NCBI RefSeq assembly: GCF_001939115.1
Contig: NZ_MQTZ01000051.1
Location: forward strand, 1 to 64,000
Length of the DNA stretch: 64,000 nt
Source of the DNA: Leptolyngbya sp. 'hensonii'
GTDB lineage: Bacteria > Cyanobacteriota > Cyanobacteriia > GCF-001939115
Direction of reading: 5' to 3'
Positions within the stretch are counted from its first letter, which is position 1, and each line of letters begins with the position of its first letter. A program made the position numbers and the translations under genes. Shown here piece by piece: positions 28,352 to 38,386 of the stretch. The notes under the pieces are model-generated. The model was given only the letters and a program-made list of their open reading frames with translations. It ran no database searches and was not told the origin of the DNA.

Positions 28352-29566
28352 ATGAAAGTCTCCCCTATCCCTCCTCGCAAAATGACAAATCCGATCTTAA
28401 GCAATCGCTATGAGATCCAGCAGCAGATGGGGCAGAAAGCTGATCGCCGCACTTTGCTGGCTCGCAACCTCCAGACCCAATCCCTAGTCGTTATCAAACT
28501 ACTGTCTTTCGAGCAGGATATGGAGCGGGATGAGCTTAAACTATTTGAGCGTCAGATTGAAACTCTAAAAACCTTATCCCATCCAGGGATTCCTGCTTAT
28601 ATCGATCACTTTGAGGTCAATCTCCGCAGAGGCAAAGGACTAGCCCTCGTAGAGGCCTATATTCCAGGGCGATCTCTGGAAAGTTACTTGCAATCCGGTC
28701 AGATGTTGAACGAAGCTGAAGTCCGGCAACTGGCCCAGGGCTTGCTCACTATCCTGATCTATCTCCACAGTCAAAATCCTCCTGTCATTCATCGGGATAT
28801 TAAACCCAGCAACATTCTGCTGGCCGATCGCCCCCAGGAGAACAGTAGCTCCATTTACCTGATTGACTTTGGTTCTGTGCAAAACTACGCCAGTCGGGAT
28901 CAGAACTCCTTTACTGTTGTTGGGACCTATGGCTACATGCCACCCGAGCAATTTGGCGGACGAACCGTTGTATCCTCTGACCTGTATAGCCTGGGGATGA
29001 CCTTGATTGCCTTACTTACAGGTACCCACCCCTCCAGCATGCCTCAACCAGATTATCTGGCTCAACTGGAACGAAACAGAACCCTCAGCATTGATCTGTA
29101 TAACTGGCTGAAATGGTTGACAGCCATGGATTTAAGTCGTCGCCCTACATCTGCTCAGCAAGCATTGCAAGGTCTGCAAAAGGGTTTACAGCAACCCGTC
29201 CCAATCCAGAAGCCCGTCCAGAGCAAGATTACTTTAGAGCAAGGGACAGACTACATCGAAATCCAGATTCCCAGCCGCATGGGACAAACAAAACTTCGAA
29301 TTGATTCGAAACAGGTCGTTCTGACAAATCAAATTCTAGGGATGAGGTTGAACCGATCTCAAGTGGGCGATCGTCGGCACATCAGCCGCGTCGAATATGG
29401 GCGATCGAATCCAGCCGAGACAACAGAAAGTAGACCCCATTTAATCCTATGGGTAGCGGGTCAAGCGTACGAGCTCGGCCAAGACCAATCTATGAGCAGC
29501 ACTGAGGCTGAATGGCTGGCTTATGCTCTGAGCAACTGGTTGCAGCTCCCCCTCACCATCAACTAA
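28352..29566 (+). CDS. Ser/Thr protein kinase 1 of a tandem array (soluble)
   Basis: The 404-residue protein has a Hanks-type kinase domain (about residues 20-285) with the ATP-site Lys49 (LVVIKLL), catalytic HRDIKPSN (147-154) and DFG (172-174). Instead of a GxGxxG loop it has MGQKADRRTLLAR. A C-terminal domain of about 100 residues, without membrane helices, ends in TEAEWLAYALSNWLQLPL, a motif shared with kinases 2 and 3. The start ATG is supported by AGGA 9 nt upstream. It is the first of three paralogues in a row and lies downstream of, and divergent from, pcyA. Substrate unknown. Confidence 0.9.
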   Translation: MKVSPIPPRKMTNPILSNRYEIQQQMGQKADRRTLLARNLQTQSLVVIKLLSFEQDMERDELKLFERQIETLKTLSHPGIPAYIDHFEVNLRRGKGLALVEAYIPGRSLESYLQSGQMLNEAEVRQLAQGLLTILIYLHSQNPPVIHRDIKPSNILLADRPQENSSSIYLIDFGSVQNYASRDQNSFTVVGTYGYMPPEQFGGRTVVSSDLYSLGMTLIALLTGTHPSSMPQPDYLAQLERNRTLSIDLYNWLKWLTAMDLSRRPTSAQQALQGLQKGLQQPVPIQKPVQSKITLEQGTDYIEIQIPSRMGQTKLRIDSKQVVLTNQILGMRLNRSQVGDRRHISRVEYGRSNPAETTESRPHLILWVAGQAYELGQDQSMSSTEAEWLAYALSNWLQLPLTIN

Positions 29567-30064
29567 CTCCTTTGGAACTCAGGCAAACTTGAAAATTGCA
29601 GCATTTGTGAAATTCCAGTGTTGCCCTGGAGGTCCTATGTGTAGTGTTGGTGAATCAGGCTAGTTGTAGTGATCTTTATCACCAGGGTCAGCCATAACAT
29701 AACAGAATATCGGAATAGGTTTCAAAGTTGTTAGTGACTCAATGAATGGAATTATAAGGTTTTTCATCTGAGGACATCTGCAGAACTTCAGCATTTTGTC
29801 AGCTTGTACTGAGTTCCTAAAGTGTTCGAAGCTCCAAGATAGGGGTGAAGAGATAGGGGTGAAGAGATAGGGGTGAAGAGATAGGGGTGAAGAGAGCTTC
29901 CCCCTGAGCTGGAGGAGGAACCTTATAGACTCCCATCACTCTCCTTCGAAAGAGTTGCTGTAATCCCTTGCATCTAGTTCAAAGATGGGTTCCATCAGTT
30001 ACTGACAGCCAATTGAGCCTTTTTGACTGTGTGTTCCCTTGATTCCTGATGGTTGGACAGAAAT
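29567..30064. other. Intergenic region between kinases 1 and 2
   Basis: About 500 bp without a coding frame. It contains the 14-bp tandem repeat listed separately. I see no terminator with a T-run, so read-through from kinase 1 to kinase 2 cannot be excluded. Confidence 0.4.
29837..29892. repeat. 14-bp tandem repeat, four perfect copies
   Basis: AGATAGGGGTGAAG is repeated four times without mismatch or spacer, about 170 bp upstream of kinase 2. The unit is not a multiple of three and the tract is outside any plausible gene. It is a minisatellite, not a CRISPR. Confidence 0.95.
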
Positions 30065-31570
30065 ATGTTGAGTACTTCTGAGACAGGTAATCTGCCTAGT
30101 ACCAGGTTTTCTCCGTCAACCAAACAGACTTCCCAGAAAATCCTGGAAGGCCGCTATCAACTCCTACAGCGCCTTGCTCGCAGATTACGCCGACAAACTT
30201 TCCTGGCCCGCGATTTACAAACCCAGGCCCTAGTTGTCATTAAGGTTCTCTCCTTTAATGGGGAGTTGCACTGGAACGAATTACAGGCATTCGAGCAGGA
30301 AGCTACGACATTGCAAAGGCTATCCCATCCAGCGATTCCCAGATATCAGGACCACTTTGAAGTCCAACTGCGTCACGGCGATCGGGGGCTGGCGATCGTT
30401 CAAGATTACGTCGCAGGTCCATCTTTGCAACACTTTGTAGATGCAGGCCGGATTTTCACTGAAGCAGAAGCCAAGCAAATTGCTCGATCAATCCTGAAAA
30501 TTTTGACCTATCTTCATGCTCTGGATGCACCCATTATTCACCGGGATATCACACCAGACAATATTTTAATGACGGAACCTGCCAAAGATCAGGGTACCAT
30601 CGGTCAACTGTACTTGATTGATTTTGGTTCAGTTGAGGTTTATGCCCACGATGAGAGTAGCTCTTCAGCATCCACATTAGGCACCTATGGGTTTATGCCA
30701 CCGGAACAGTTCAGCGGTCGGGTGCTTGCGGCTTCCGATCTCTACAGCTTAGGGATGACTTTAATTACCCTACTCACAGGCAGCCATCCCTCCAAACTTC
30801 CCCATAAAAACCTAAGCACCCGGTTCGAAGAAGTAGCCATCCTGAGTCCGGCCTTCACAGATTGGCTGAAATGGATGACCGAACCCCTGGTTGAGCACCG
30901 ACCTGTCTCTGCATTGGCAGCCCTGGAAGCTCTGGAATCTGGGCAGCAACGTCAACTCAAACCCAAAGTGATTCATCCCAGACCCCAAGGAAGCAACCTT
31001 GTTCTCCACAAGAGTCCTGCTTGCCTGGAAGTGATGGTTCCGCCCGCTGGCTTCACCCCCATCGTCAAGATTTTTGCCCTGGCGACTGGAGGCCTGTTGC
31101 TCCTCTGTTCACTCTGGACCCTGCTGGCCCTGAATCAATCGATCGGTATCAAATTGTTGGCTCTCTCCTTAGGTCTACCGGTTTGGGCGATCGGCCTGGG
31201 TCTGTTACCCATCCTGCTATTCATGACGATGGGCAGAACCCGTTTGCGCCTGAACCAGGATCAGATCTCCCTGGTCTACGAGATATTCCGTTTCAAGATA
31301 AATCGTCCTCCTGCCGCTCCCATGGCCCACATCAGTGGCATTCGACTGATTCAGCCTGGTCATGGCAACGAAACCAAAAAACCCACTCGACTGGTGATTC
31401 AGGCTCGTAATCGACGATACGAACTGGGCAGTAATCCCCTTTTCAATCTGGTTTCTCACCTAAGGTTGACCAATAACCCCAGCGGGTTCTCAACCCTGAC
31501 CAATCCGGAACTGGAGTGGCTGGCCCATGAACTGAGCAATTGGTTAGGTCTCCCCATCTCCCATATCTAA
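30065..31570 (+). CDS. Ser/Thr protein kinase 2 of the array (membrane)
   Basis: This paralogue of the preceding kinase has 501 residues from the ATG at 30065 (a TTG at 30053 is also in frame). The ATP-site Lys is in ALVVIKVLSF, the catalytic loop reads HRDITPDN (Thr in place of the usual Lys) and DFG is in LIDFGSVEV. The glycine-rich loop is replaced by LARRLRRQTFLAR, with no glycine at all. After the kinase domain there are two hydrophobic segments (about residues 335-380), then a beta-rich domain and the shared C-terminal motif ELEWLAHELSNWLGLPI. Activity is uncertain because two catalytic elements deviate. Confidence 0.87.
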   Translation: MLSTSETGNLPSTRFSPSTKQTSQKILEGRYQLLQRLARRLRRQTFLARDLQTQALVVIKVLSFNGELHWNELQAFEQEATTLQRLSHPAIPRYQDHFEVQLRHGDRGLAIVQDYVAGPSLQHFVDAGRIFTEAEAKQIARSILKILTYLHALDAPIIHRDITPDNILMTEPAKDQGTIGQLYLIDFGSVEVYAHDESSSSASTLGTYGFMPPEQFSGRVLAASDLYSLGMTLITLLTGSHPSKLPHKNLSTRFEEVAILSPAFTDWLKWMTEPLVEHRPVSALAALEALESGQQRQLKPKVIHPRPQGSNLVLHKSPACLEVMVPPAGFTPIVKIFALATGGLLLLCSLWTLLALNQSIGIKLLALSLGLPVWAIGLGLLPILLFMTMGRTRLRLNQDQISLVYEIFRFKINRPPAAPMAHISGIRLIQPGHGNETKKPTRLVIQARNRRYELGSNPLFNLVSHLRLTNNPSGFSTLTNPELEWLAHELSNWLGLPISHI

Positions 31571-31705
31571 CCCTCTACGACCTCCGCAGCTCGGCAGTTC
31601 GATTCCGATGTGGAATTTCTCCCAATCCCCCTGTATCCCTAATTGCCATCTCCCCAGCACTGGGGGAAACTGGGACAAGCTGTAAAAAGTAACACAGGTC
31701 ATCCT

Positions 31706-33136
31706 ATGACAGGCCAGGTACTGGGTGAACGCTACGAAATCCTGCAGCAACTGGGCAAAAAGGCCGGACGGAAAACCTATTTGAGCCGTGACCAAGTCAC
31801 TCAAGAACTAGTTGTCATTAAGCTCCTGGCATTCAACAACGATTTTGAGTGGGATGATCTGAAGCTATTTGAACGAGAAGCAGAAACACTGCAATCTCTC
31901 TCCCATCCAGCTATTCCTCGCTACCTCAACCACTTTGAATTGCAATCCGAAGGCAACCAGGGATTTGCCCTGGTTCAGAGCTACATTGATGCCCGATCGC
32001 TGGAAGAACAACTGAAAGCAGGTCGGGTCTTCAACGAAACAGATGTTTGCCAAATTGCCAAAGCGTTACTGGAAATTCTGATTTATCTACATGGTCAAAA
32101 TCCTCCCGTCATTCACCGGGATATTAAACCCAGCAATATCCTCCTCACAAATCGATCGGGTAACAGTGTTGGGGAAGTCTACCTGGTAGATTTCGGCTCT
32201 GTTCAGACCCTGGCCGCGAAGGAAGGAGGAACTATCACCATCGTCGGTACCTATGGCTATATGCCACCGGAGCAATTTGGGGGCCGAACTGTACCAGCCT
32301 CTGATCTGTACAGTCTGGGAGCCACTCTGATTTATCTAGTGACCGGGCTTCACCCAGCTGATTTGCCCCAGGCCGATATGCGAATTCAATTTGAACAGGC
32401 TGCAAACCTAAACCCGAACCTCACAACCTGGCTGCAGCAGATGACCGAGCCAAGCCTGAATCGTCGGCTAGCCAACGCTCAGGATGCACTACAGGCCCTG
32501 GAGCACCCTCAACTCAATCGAGGGTATTTGAAAGGAGATACCCTGCATCCAGTCCGTCAACAACCGATCGGCAGCAAAGTTGTCCTGACCGAGGAGGGTA
32601 ACCGTCTCCATATTGTGATTCCTCCAGAGGGACTGAGATGGCAGGTTCTGTTACTCCTATCCATTAGCCTGGTCTGGGATGCATTAATTGTCATCAGTCT
32701 GCCCTCTGTTGTTCCTTTTTTCTTACAGGTCTTAACTGAACTCTCTCTGTTTGGGCTACTGATGATCCTGTTCTTCTGGGGAACGGGTACTTTTCTCCTG
32801 ATCAAAGTTCTCTTCCGGTTGTTTGGCCGAGTTCATCTTCAATTAGACTCGTTTCATTTGCAATTGACCTGTGAATTGTTCGGCTTCAAATTTCGCTATG
32901 CAAATTTGCCCCGATCGATCATCTGTAAACTTTTACATAGCCGATATCATCTCAGGCCTGCCCGCAATACTGAAGTCTCGGCAGGAAATTACATCCGGGA
33001 AAGAGACCGGATTATTATCTGGGGGGGCACTAGGAGTTATGAGTTTTGCAGCGAATCTGTCCTGACAGAGCCGGAACTGGACTGGCTGGCCTATAAGTTG
33101 AGTGAAGCTTTGGGGTTACCAGTTGCTAAAGATTAG
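31706..33136 (+). CDS. Ser/Thr protein kinase 3 of the array (membrane)
   Basis: The third paralogue has 476 residues from the ATG at 31706; a TTG frame opening at 31643 is less likely. The kinase domain has Lys39 (LVVIKLLAF), HRDIKPSN (137-144) and DFG (162-164), but the loop reads LGKKAGRKTYLSR and lacks GxGxxG. Two or three hydrophobic segments follow (LLLLSISLVWDALIVISL and LSLFGLLMILFFWGTGTFLL), then the shared C-terminal domain ending ELDWLAYKLSEALGLPV. It follows kinase 2 by about 135 bp, and the same arrangement of domains suggests that all three arose by duplication. Confidence 0.9.
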   Translation: MTGQVLGERYEILQQLGKKAGRKTYLSRDQVTQELVVIKLLAFNNDFEWDDLKLFEREAETLQSLSHPAIPRYLNHFELQSEGNQGFALVQSYIDARSLEEQLKAGRVFNETDVCQIAKALLEILIYLHGQNPPVIHRDIKPSNILLTNRSGNSVGEVYLVDFGSVQTLAAKEGGTITIVGTYGYMPPEQFGGRTVPASDLYSLGATLIYLVTGLHPADLPQADMRIQFEQAANLNPNLTTWLQQMTEPSLNRRLANAQDALQALEHPQLNRGYLKGDTLHPVRQQPIGSKVVLTEEGNRLHIVIPPEGLRWQVLLLLSISLVWDALIVISLPSVVPFFLQVLTELSLFGLLMILFFWGTGTFLLIKVLFRLFGRVHLQLDSFHLQLTCELFGFKFRYANLPRSIICKLLHSRYHLRPARNTEVSAGNYIRERDRIIIWGGTRSYEFCSESVLTEPELDWLAYKLSEALGLPVAKD

Positions 33137-33272
33137 AGGCAGCCCATAACCTTCAACGGTAGGATGGGAATAGGTCATATTGGCTACTTCCAACAGGTCG
33201 GCGGGTACATTTAACCCTGTCCCACCTGTGGCAGGTAGTTTGGAATTGCGGGCCTGGACACAGGAGCAGAAA

Positions 33273-34478
33273 ATGGCTTCAGAATCTCGACCGGGAGATT
33301 TTTCTTGGCCTCTATGGCCCATCCTCCCAATTTATCCCTACAGTAGACGACGGACTCTACGACGGGAAATCATAAAAGATAGCATCTGGACTTTTGAGCA
33401 ACTCCAGGGAATCTTTTATGTGGTTGTGCCCATTCGCATGACCATCGTAAAATTGGCTACCGGAGGACTACTCGTCTACGCCCCTGTAGCCCCCACCCGT
33501 GAATGCCTGCGACTGGTGCAGGAACTGACTACCCTCCATGGGGACATCCGATATATCCTGCTACCCACTGTTTCGGGTTTGGAGCATAAGGTTTTTGTCG
33601 GTCCTTTCGCTCGACATTTTCCCCAGGCTCAGGTTTTTGTGGCTCCCCATCAATGGAGTTTTCCCTTCAACCTGCCCTTGAGCTGGCTGGGATTCCCTAG
33701 CAGACGAACCCAAATCCTGCCAGAGGAGAGTAATAAAGCTCCCTTTGCTGATGAGTTTGACTACGAAATCCTCACCATTAATCTGGGCGGGAGAACCTTT
33801 GGGGAAGTAGCCCTGTGTCATCGCCGCTCGGGCACCCTGCTGATCACAGACTCAGTCCTGTCTGTGCCAGAGGAACCGCTGGAGATTAACCAGTGGGATC
33901 CCTATCCCTTACTCTTTCATGCCAGAGATCAGGGGTCTGAACTCGTGGAAGACACCCCGGTCAATCGCCGCAAAGGATGGCAACGCATCAGCTTATTTGC
34001 CCTCTACTTTCGCCCCAGCACTCTGGAGGTGATGAAACTGGGGCAAGCTTTTCGCGATGCGTCTCAACAAGCCCCAGACCGTTCTCGCAAAGCTTACTTC
34101 GGCATCTATCCCTTCAAATGGAGACAAGACTGGCAGCGATCGTTTGCAGTTCTGCACAGTCAGGGACAACTGCTAGTAGCCCCCATCCTGCAAACCTTAA
34201 TCCTGAACCGGGGGCCTAAGGAAAGTATTGAGTGGGCCGATCGTATTGCACGATGGAATTTTGAACGGATCATTCCCTGCCACTTTGCTGCACCTATTGA
34301 TGCCGGTCCTTACCAGTTTCGACAGGCTTTTACATTTCTGGAAAAGTCTCTTTCTCCAGCCAGTTTACTGGAGAAGAAACATCAGTTTTTACCTGAGGAG
34401 GATTTCGCATTACTGAAGGAACTGGACGAAACCCTGATCCGCAGGGGGATTACCCCATTGCCCAAAGAGCTCAGATGA
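33273..34478 (+). CDS. DUF4336 family protein
   Basis: The 401-residue protein matches the cyanobacteria/plastid DUF4336 family as I remember it, beginning with DFSWPLWPILPIYPYSRRRT and RREIIKDSIWTFEQLQG. The order of elements (a strand after GGLLVYAPVAPT, SGLEHKVFVGPFARHFP, RRSGTLLITDSVL, then RIIPCHFAAPI) resembles a metallo-beta-lactamase fold whose HxHxDH metal motif has been lost. I chose the ATG at 33273, which has AGGAG 6 nt upstream; a TTG at 33180 would add 31 unlikely residues. It lies downstream of the kinase array and converges on chlN. Confidence 0.82.
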   Translation: MASESRPGDFSWPLWPILPIYPYSRRRTLRREIIKDSIWTFEQLQGIFYVVVPIRMTIVKLATGGLLVYAPVAPTRECLRLVQELTTLHGDIRYILLPTVSGLEHKVFVGPFARHFPQAQVFVAPHQWSFPFNLPLSWLGFPSRRTQILPEESNKAPFADEFDYEILTINLGGRTFGEVALCHRRSGTLLITDSVLSVPEEPLEINQWDPYPLLFHARDQGSELVEDTPVNRRKGWQRISLFALYFRPSTLEVMKLGQAFRDASQQAPDRSRKAYFGIYPFKWRQDWQRSFAVLHSQGQLLVAPILQTLILNRGPKESIEWADRIARWNFERIIPCHFAAPIDAGPYQFRQAFTFLEKSLSPASLLEKKHQFLPEEDFALLKELDETLIRRGITPLPKELR

Positions 34479-34479
34479 A

Positions 34480-34524
34480 AGTCCATCAGAAAACAGAAAC
34501 CCAGTTTTTGCTTTCTGATGGACT
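34480..34524. terminator. Hairpin between convergent DUF4336 and chlN genes
   Basis: AGTCCATCAGAAA (34480-34492) and TTTCTGATGGACT (34512-34524) form a perfect 13-bp stem with a 19-nt loop, starting two bases after the DUF4336 stop. There is no long T-run on either side. It probably terminates both convergent transcripts. Confidence 0.65.
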
Positions 34525-34546
34525 GTCAGATCGCTGGTTTAATCAC

Positions 34547-35956
<1,410 letters not shown>

Positions 35957-36412
35957 TTAAGCTTTCCTCTCAGATTTCAAGTCAGGATTTTCAGATGTGC
36001 TTTCAAATTCAGGACGAGAGCCTCGACAGGTTTCATCTATTTCCGTTAGCTTTTGCGACGTCTGGGAAACGGGTAATTCCAGAGCCTCTGAGCCGTTTGG
36101 CAGCATCCTCACCATGGCAGCCTCTGCCGTTTGACTCGATCCCAAAGTCTTCAATTCATCCTCCGGGTTAAAGTTCAACCCTAGGGCGGTGATAATGCGA
36201 TCGGGATCATTATTCAACTCCACAACCAGCGGTAATAGCTGGGTCAGACGAGGCTCCAGAACCGATAGGGTTGCCAGAATAAAGCCAGAGGAGGGACGAC
36301 GACGCCCATTGTAACTGCCCCAAATCTTCAAACGCACAAGCCAAGAACGGTTATCTCGGTAATAACTCAGCCACTTATTTTTCAGAGACTGGCGCAGTTG
36401 TTCAACACTCAC
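35957..36412 (-). CDS. DUF5331-like protein between chlL and chlN
   Basis: The predicted 151-residue soluble protein begins SVEQLRQSLKNKWLSYYRDN and contains RRRPSSGFILATLSVLEPRL, resembling the cyanobacterial DUF5331 family as I recall it (its members start with a similar SLKxKWLxxF helix). The C-terminal half is low-complexity and acidic. Function is unknown. A GTG at 36412 fits the family start; an in-frame TTG at 36454 would add 14 residues, and neither has a strong ribosome-binding site. It ends 3 nt before chlN and starts about 75 nt after chlL, so co-expression with the reductase is very likely. Confidence 0.7.
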   Translation of the reverse strand: MSVEQLRQSLKNKWLSYYRDNRSWLVRLKIWGSYNGRRRPSSGFILATLSVLEPRLTQLLPLVVELNNDPDRIITALGLNFNPEDELKTLGSSQTAEAAMVRMLPNGSEALELPVSQTSQKLTEIDETCRGSRPEFESTSENPDLKSERKA

Positions 36413-36487
36413 AGGAAGTTCTAAAAGATGGAAGGACTCAGCCCTAGTTAACAATCAGGTTCTAGGGCCGAGCGTATTCTCCCAGAT

Positions 36488-37351
36488 TTAAACCATCATC
36501 AGATCGAGTTCAGCTTCAGTCTTCACGGGAGGGGCGACAGGATTGAGATAAAAATCAGATAGTAAAGAAAACAGTTCCCGATCGGGGGAGTCATTCGGCA
36601 CAACCCCCTCTGGCTGAGACAAGATCTGGTCTGCAATATTGAGGTAATAATCACAGACATAATCCAGAGCAGGCTCAGTTTCCGCCATCTCAAACAAGGT
36701 CTTACCTTTAACACGAGACACCCGAATGTCTTCAATTAGAGGTAAGACTTCCAGGACAGGCATGGGCACTGAATCCACATACTTATCAATTAGATCACGC
36801 TTGGAAGTCCGATTCCCAATCAAACCCGCCAGACGCAGAGGATGGGTCCGGGCCTTCTCCCGCACGGATGCAGCGATCCGGTTAGCTGCGAACAATGCAT
36901 CAAACCCATTGTCTGTAACAATCAGGCAGTAATCTGCATAGTTCAGAGGAGCCGCAAAGCCACCGCAAACCACATCACCCAAAACATCAAACAGAATCAC
37001 GTCATACTCATCGAACGCATTCAATTCTTTGAGCAGTTTCACGGTTTCACCCACAACATAGCCACCGCAGCCAGCACCCGCTGGAGGGCCACCCGCTTCC
37101 ACACAATCTACGCCTCCGTAGCCTTTATAAATAACGTCCTCAGGCCAAACATCCTCGTAGTGATAGTCCTTGGACTGCAAAGTGTCAATAATTGTGGGAA
37201 TCAAAAACCCAGTCAAGGTGAAGGTGCTGTCATGCTTGGGATCACAGCCAATTTGCAAAACCTTCTTACCCCGCCTTGCCAGTGCAACTGAAATATTGCA
37301 GCTAGTTGTTGACTTGCCAATGCCGCCTTTTCCGTAAACTGCAAGTTTCAC
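36488..37351 (-). CDS. chlL: Light-independent protochlorophyllide reductase Fe protein (ChlL)
   Basis: ChlL is the nitrogenase-Fe-protein-like ATPase that feeds electrons to ChlN/ChlB. The 287-residue protein has the P-loop [11 protein letters not shown] (residues 6-16), and the two cysteines that hold the intersubunit [4Fe-4S] cluster, Cys95 ([11 protein letters not shown]) and Cys129 ([11 protein letters not shown]). Length and all motifs are normal. It is the promoter-proximal gene of the chl operon; a repeat-rich AT-rich region lies upstream. Confidence 0.97.
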   Translation of the reverse strand: MKLAVYGKGGIGKSTTSCNISVALARRGKKVLQIGCDPKHDSTFTLTGFLIPTIIDTLQSKDYHYEDVWPEDVIYKGYGGVDCVEAGGPPAGAGCGGYVVGETVKLLKELNAFDEYDVILFDVLGDVVCGGFAAPLNYADYCLIVTDNGFDALFAANRIAASVREKARTHPLRLAGLIGNRTSKRDLIDKYVDSVPMPVLEVLPLIEDIRVSRVKGKTLFEMAETEPALDYVCDYYLNIADQILSQPEGVVPNDSPDRELFSLLSDFYLNPVAPPVKTEAELDLMMV

Positions 37352-37514
37352 GCCAGTTTCTCCTATAGCTTGCTGTCAAAACCTTTCCGAGTCCTGCCCC
37401 CTGTTCAAATCACCGAGGACATTCCCTGTGTTGTTGAATGAATTATGGGCGAACTTAGTTTGAAAAGAAAGAGGTTGTAAAAGTCATTTAATATCTAATT
37501 TGATTCAGAAAATC

Positions 37515-37556
37515 TTAATTAGATGTAAATTTAATTAGAATGACTCAGAATGACTC
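37515..37556. repeat. Direct repeats upstream of chlL
   Basis: Two copies of TTAATTAGA, 7 nt apart, are followed directly by two exact head-to-tail copies of AGAATGACTC, 165-190 bp upstream of the chlL start. Position and tandem arrangement suggest a regulator-binding site; no known regulator motif was recognised. Confidence 0.6.
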
Positions 37557-37939
37557 TCAATCTAATAAAAACCCAAAAATAGGATTTTATCTCTCTTTAT
37601 CTATAAAAATAAGAACAAAAACAAAATAGACAGTTGACAGCTTCTCCCCAGTAAAACCTAGAGTCCTGCCAATGCTTTCTCCTTATCTTTGGAGCCAATG
37701 GGCAGGCTGGAACCAGTAAACCAGAGGTTCCTATCTGTTGGATCCCGACGTCAAAGGGGTTCTTATAAAGCTCATGAGCAGAGTTCAGGGATTTTTATTA
37801 AGAATGTCAACTTTTCATCGGCAAATCAGATATCTGGCACTTAGGAAACCGGTGCCACCGGTTATCCCAAGACTGGGGATTCATACTCAAGTCCCCAAAG
37901 GTCTCAGTAATTAACGGTCTACCAAACCTGAATTTCAGA

Positions 37940-37974
37940 AAAACTCAAAAAGAAAGGGGCGATAATATCGCCCC
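37940..37974 (-). terminator. Intrinsic terminator of the 124-residue protein gene
   Basis: On the minus strand GGGGCGATA and TATCGCCCC form a 9-bp near-perfect stem, followed by TTTCTTTTTGAGTTTTTC. It lies about 40 bp after the stop of the small gene and before chlL, separating the two transcripts. Confidence 0.75.
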
Positions 37975-38011
37975 TCGTCTGTCAACCCATCAAACTTGTT
38001 TAGGTTCAAAA

Positions 38012-38386
38012 CTAAACCAACTGTTGCATCTCCTGTTCCAGTAGATTAATTAGATTGCGATCGCCACTGGCCATGGCAATCTGCAAGCGACGCTCTAATC
38101 TCCGTTGCAAGTTAGACTGATGCGTCGTAGCCCAGTCAGTCGGAGGACTCCGGCGAATTGCAGCAGTAGCCAGTGTGGGACCTTCTTGTGAACGCTTCGA
38201 GCCTGGAGTCGTTCGGCTCAATGCAGCAGTTTTCAACGGAAAAGTCGGAGAAAAATGTCTGGGACTCTGAAGATCACAGTTCCGACTTCTCTGGGTAAGC
38301 ACAACTTCCCCCTCGCCATTGACCACGGGACAGGCATCAAGGGAAAAACCAAACTTCTGGCTTATGCTGTAACGAGAGAATTGCAT
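38012..38386 (-). CDS. Small hypothetical protein
   Basis: I do not recognise a named family. The 124-residue protein has an N-terminal part with DACPVVNGEGEVVLTQRSRN, a Ser/Pro/Arg-rich middle and a helical C-terminus (RRLERRLQIAMASGDRNLINLLEQEM) of a type that recurs in small cyanobacterial proteins. There is no signal or membrane segment. It has its own terminator. Confidence 0.65.
   Translation of the reverse strand: MQFSRYSISQKFGFSLDACPVVNGEGEVVLTQRSRNCDLQSPRHFSPTFPLKTAALSRTTPGSKRSQEGPTLATAAIRRSPPTDWATTHQSNLQRRLERRLQIAMASGDRNLINLLEQEMQQLV

Larger units (their letters stand above)
37352..38011. other. AT-rich region upstream of chlL
   Basis: This 660-bp region contains two 9-bp repeats TTAATTAGA (37515-37523 and 37531-37539), a tandem AGAATGACTC (37537-37556) and a terminator of the neighbouring gene near 37940-37974. 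It should hold the chlL promoter and a long untranslated leader. No gene or RNA structure is recognised otherwise. Confidence 0.55.

Noticed and set aside
31590..31612. T-loop-like GTTCGATTCC string downstream of kinase 2
   Set aside because: No acceptor, D or anticodon arm can be paired upstream, where the kinase reading frame ends, so it is not a tRNA.
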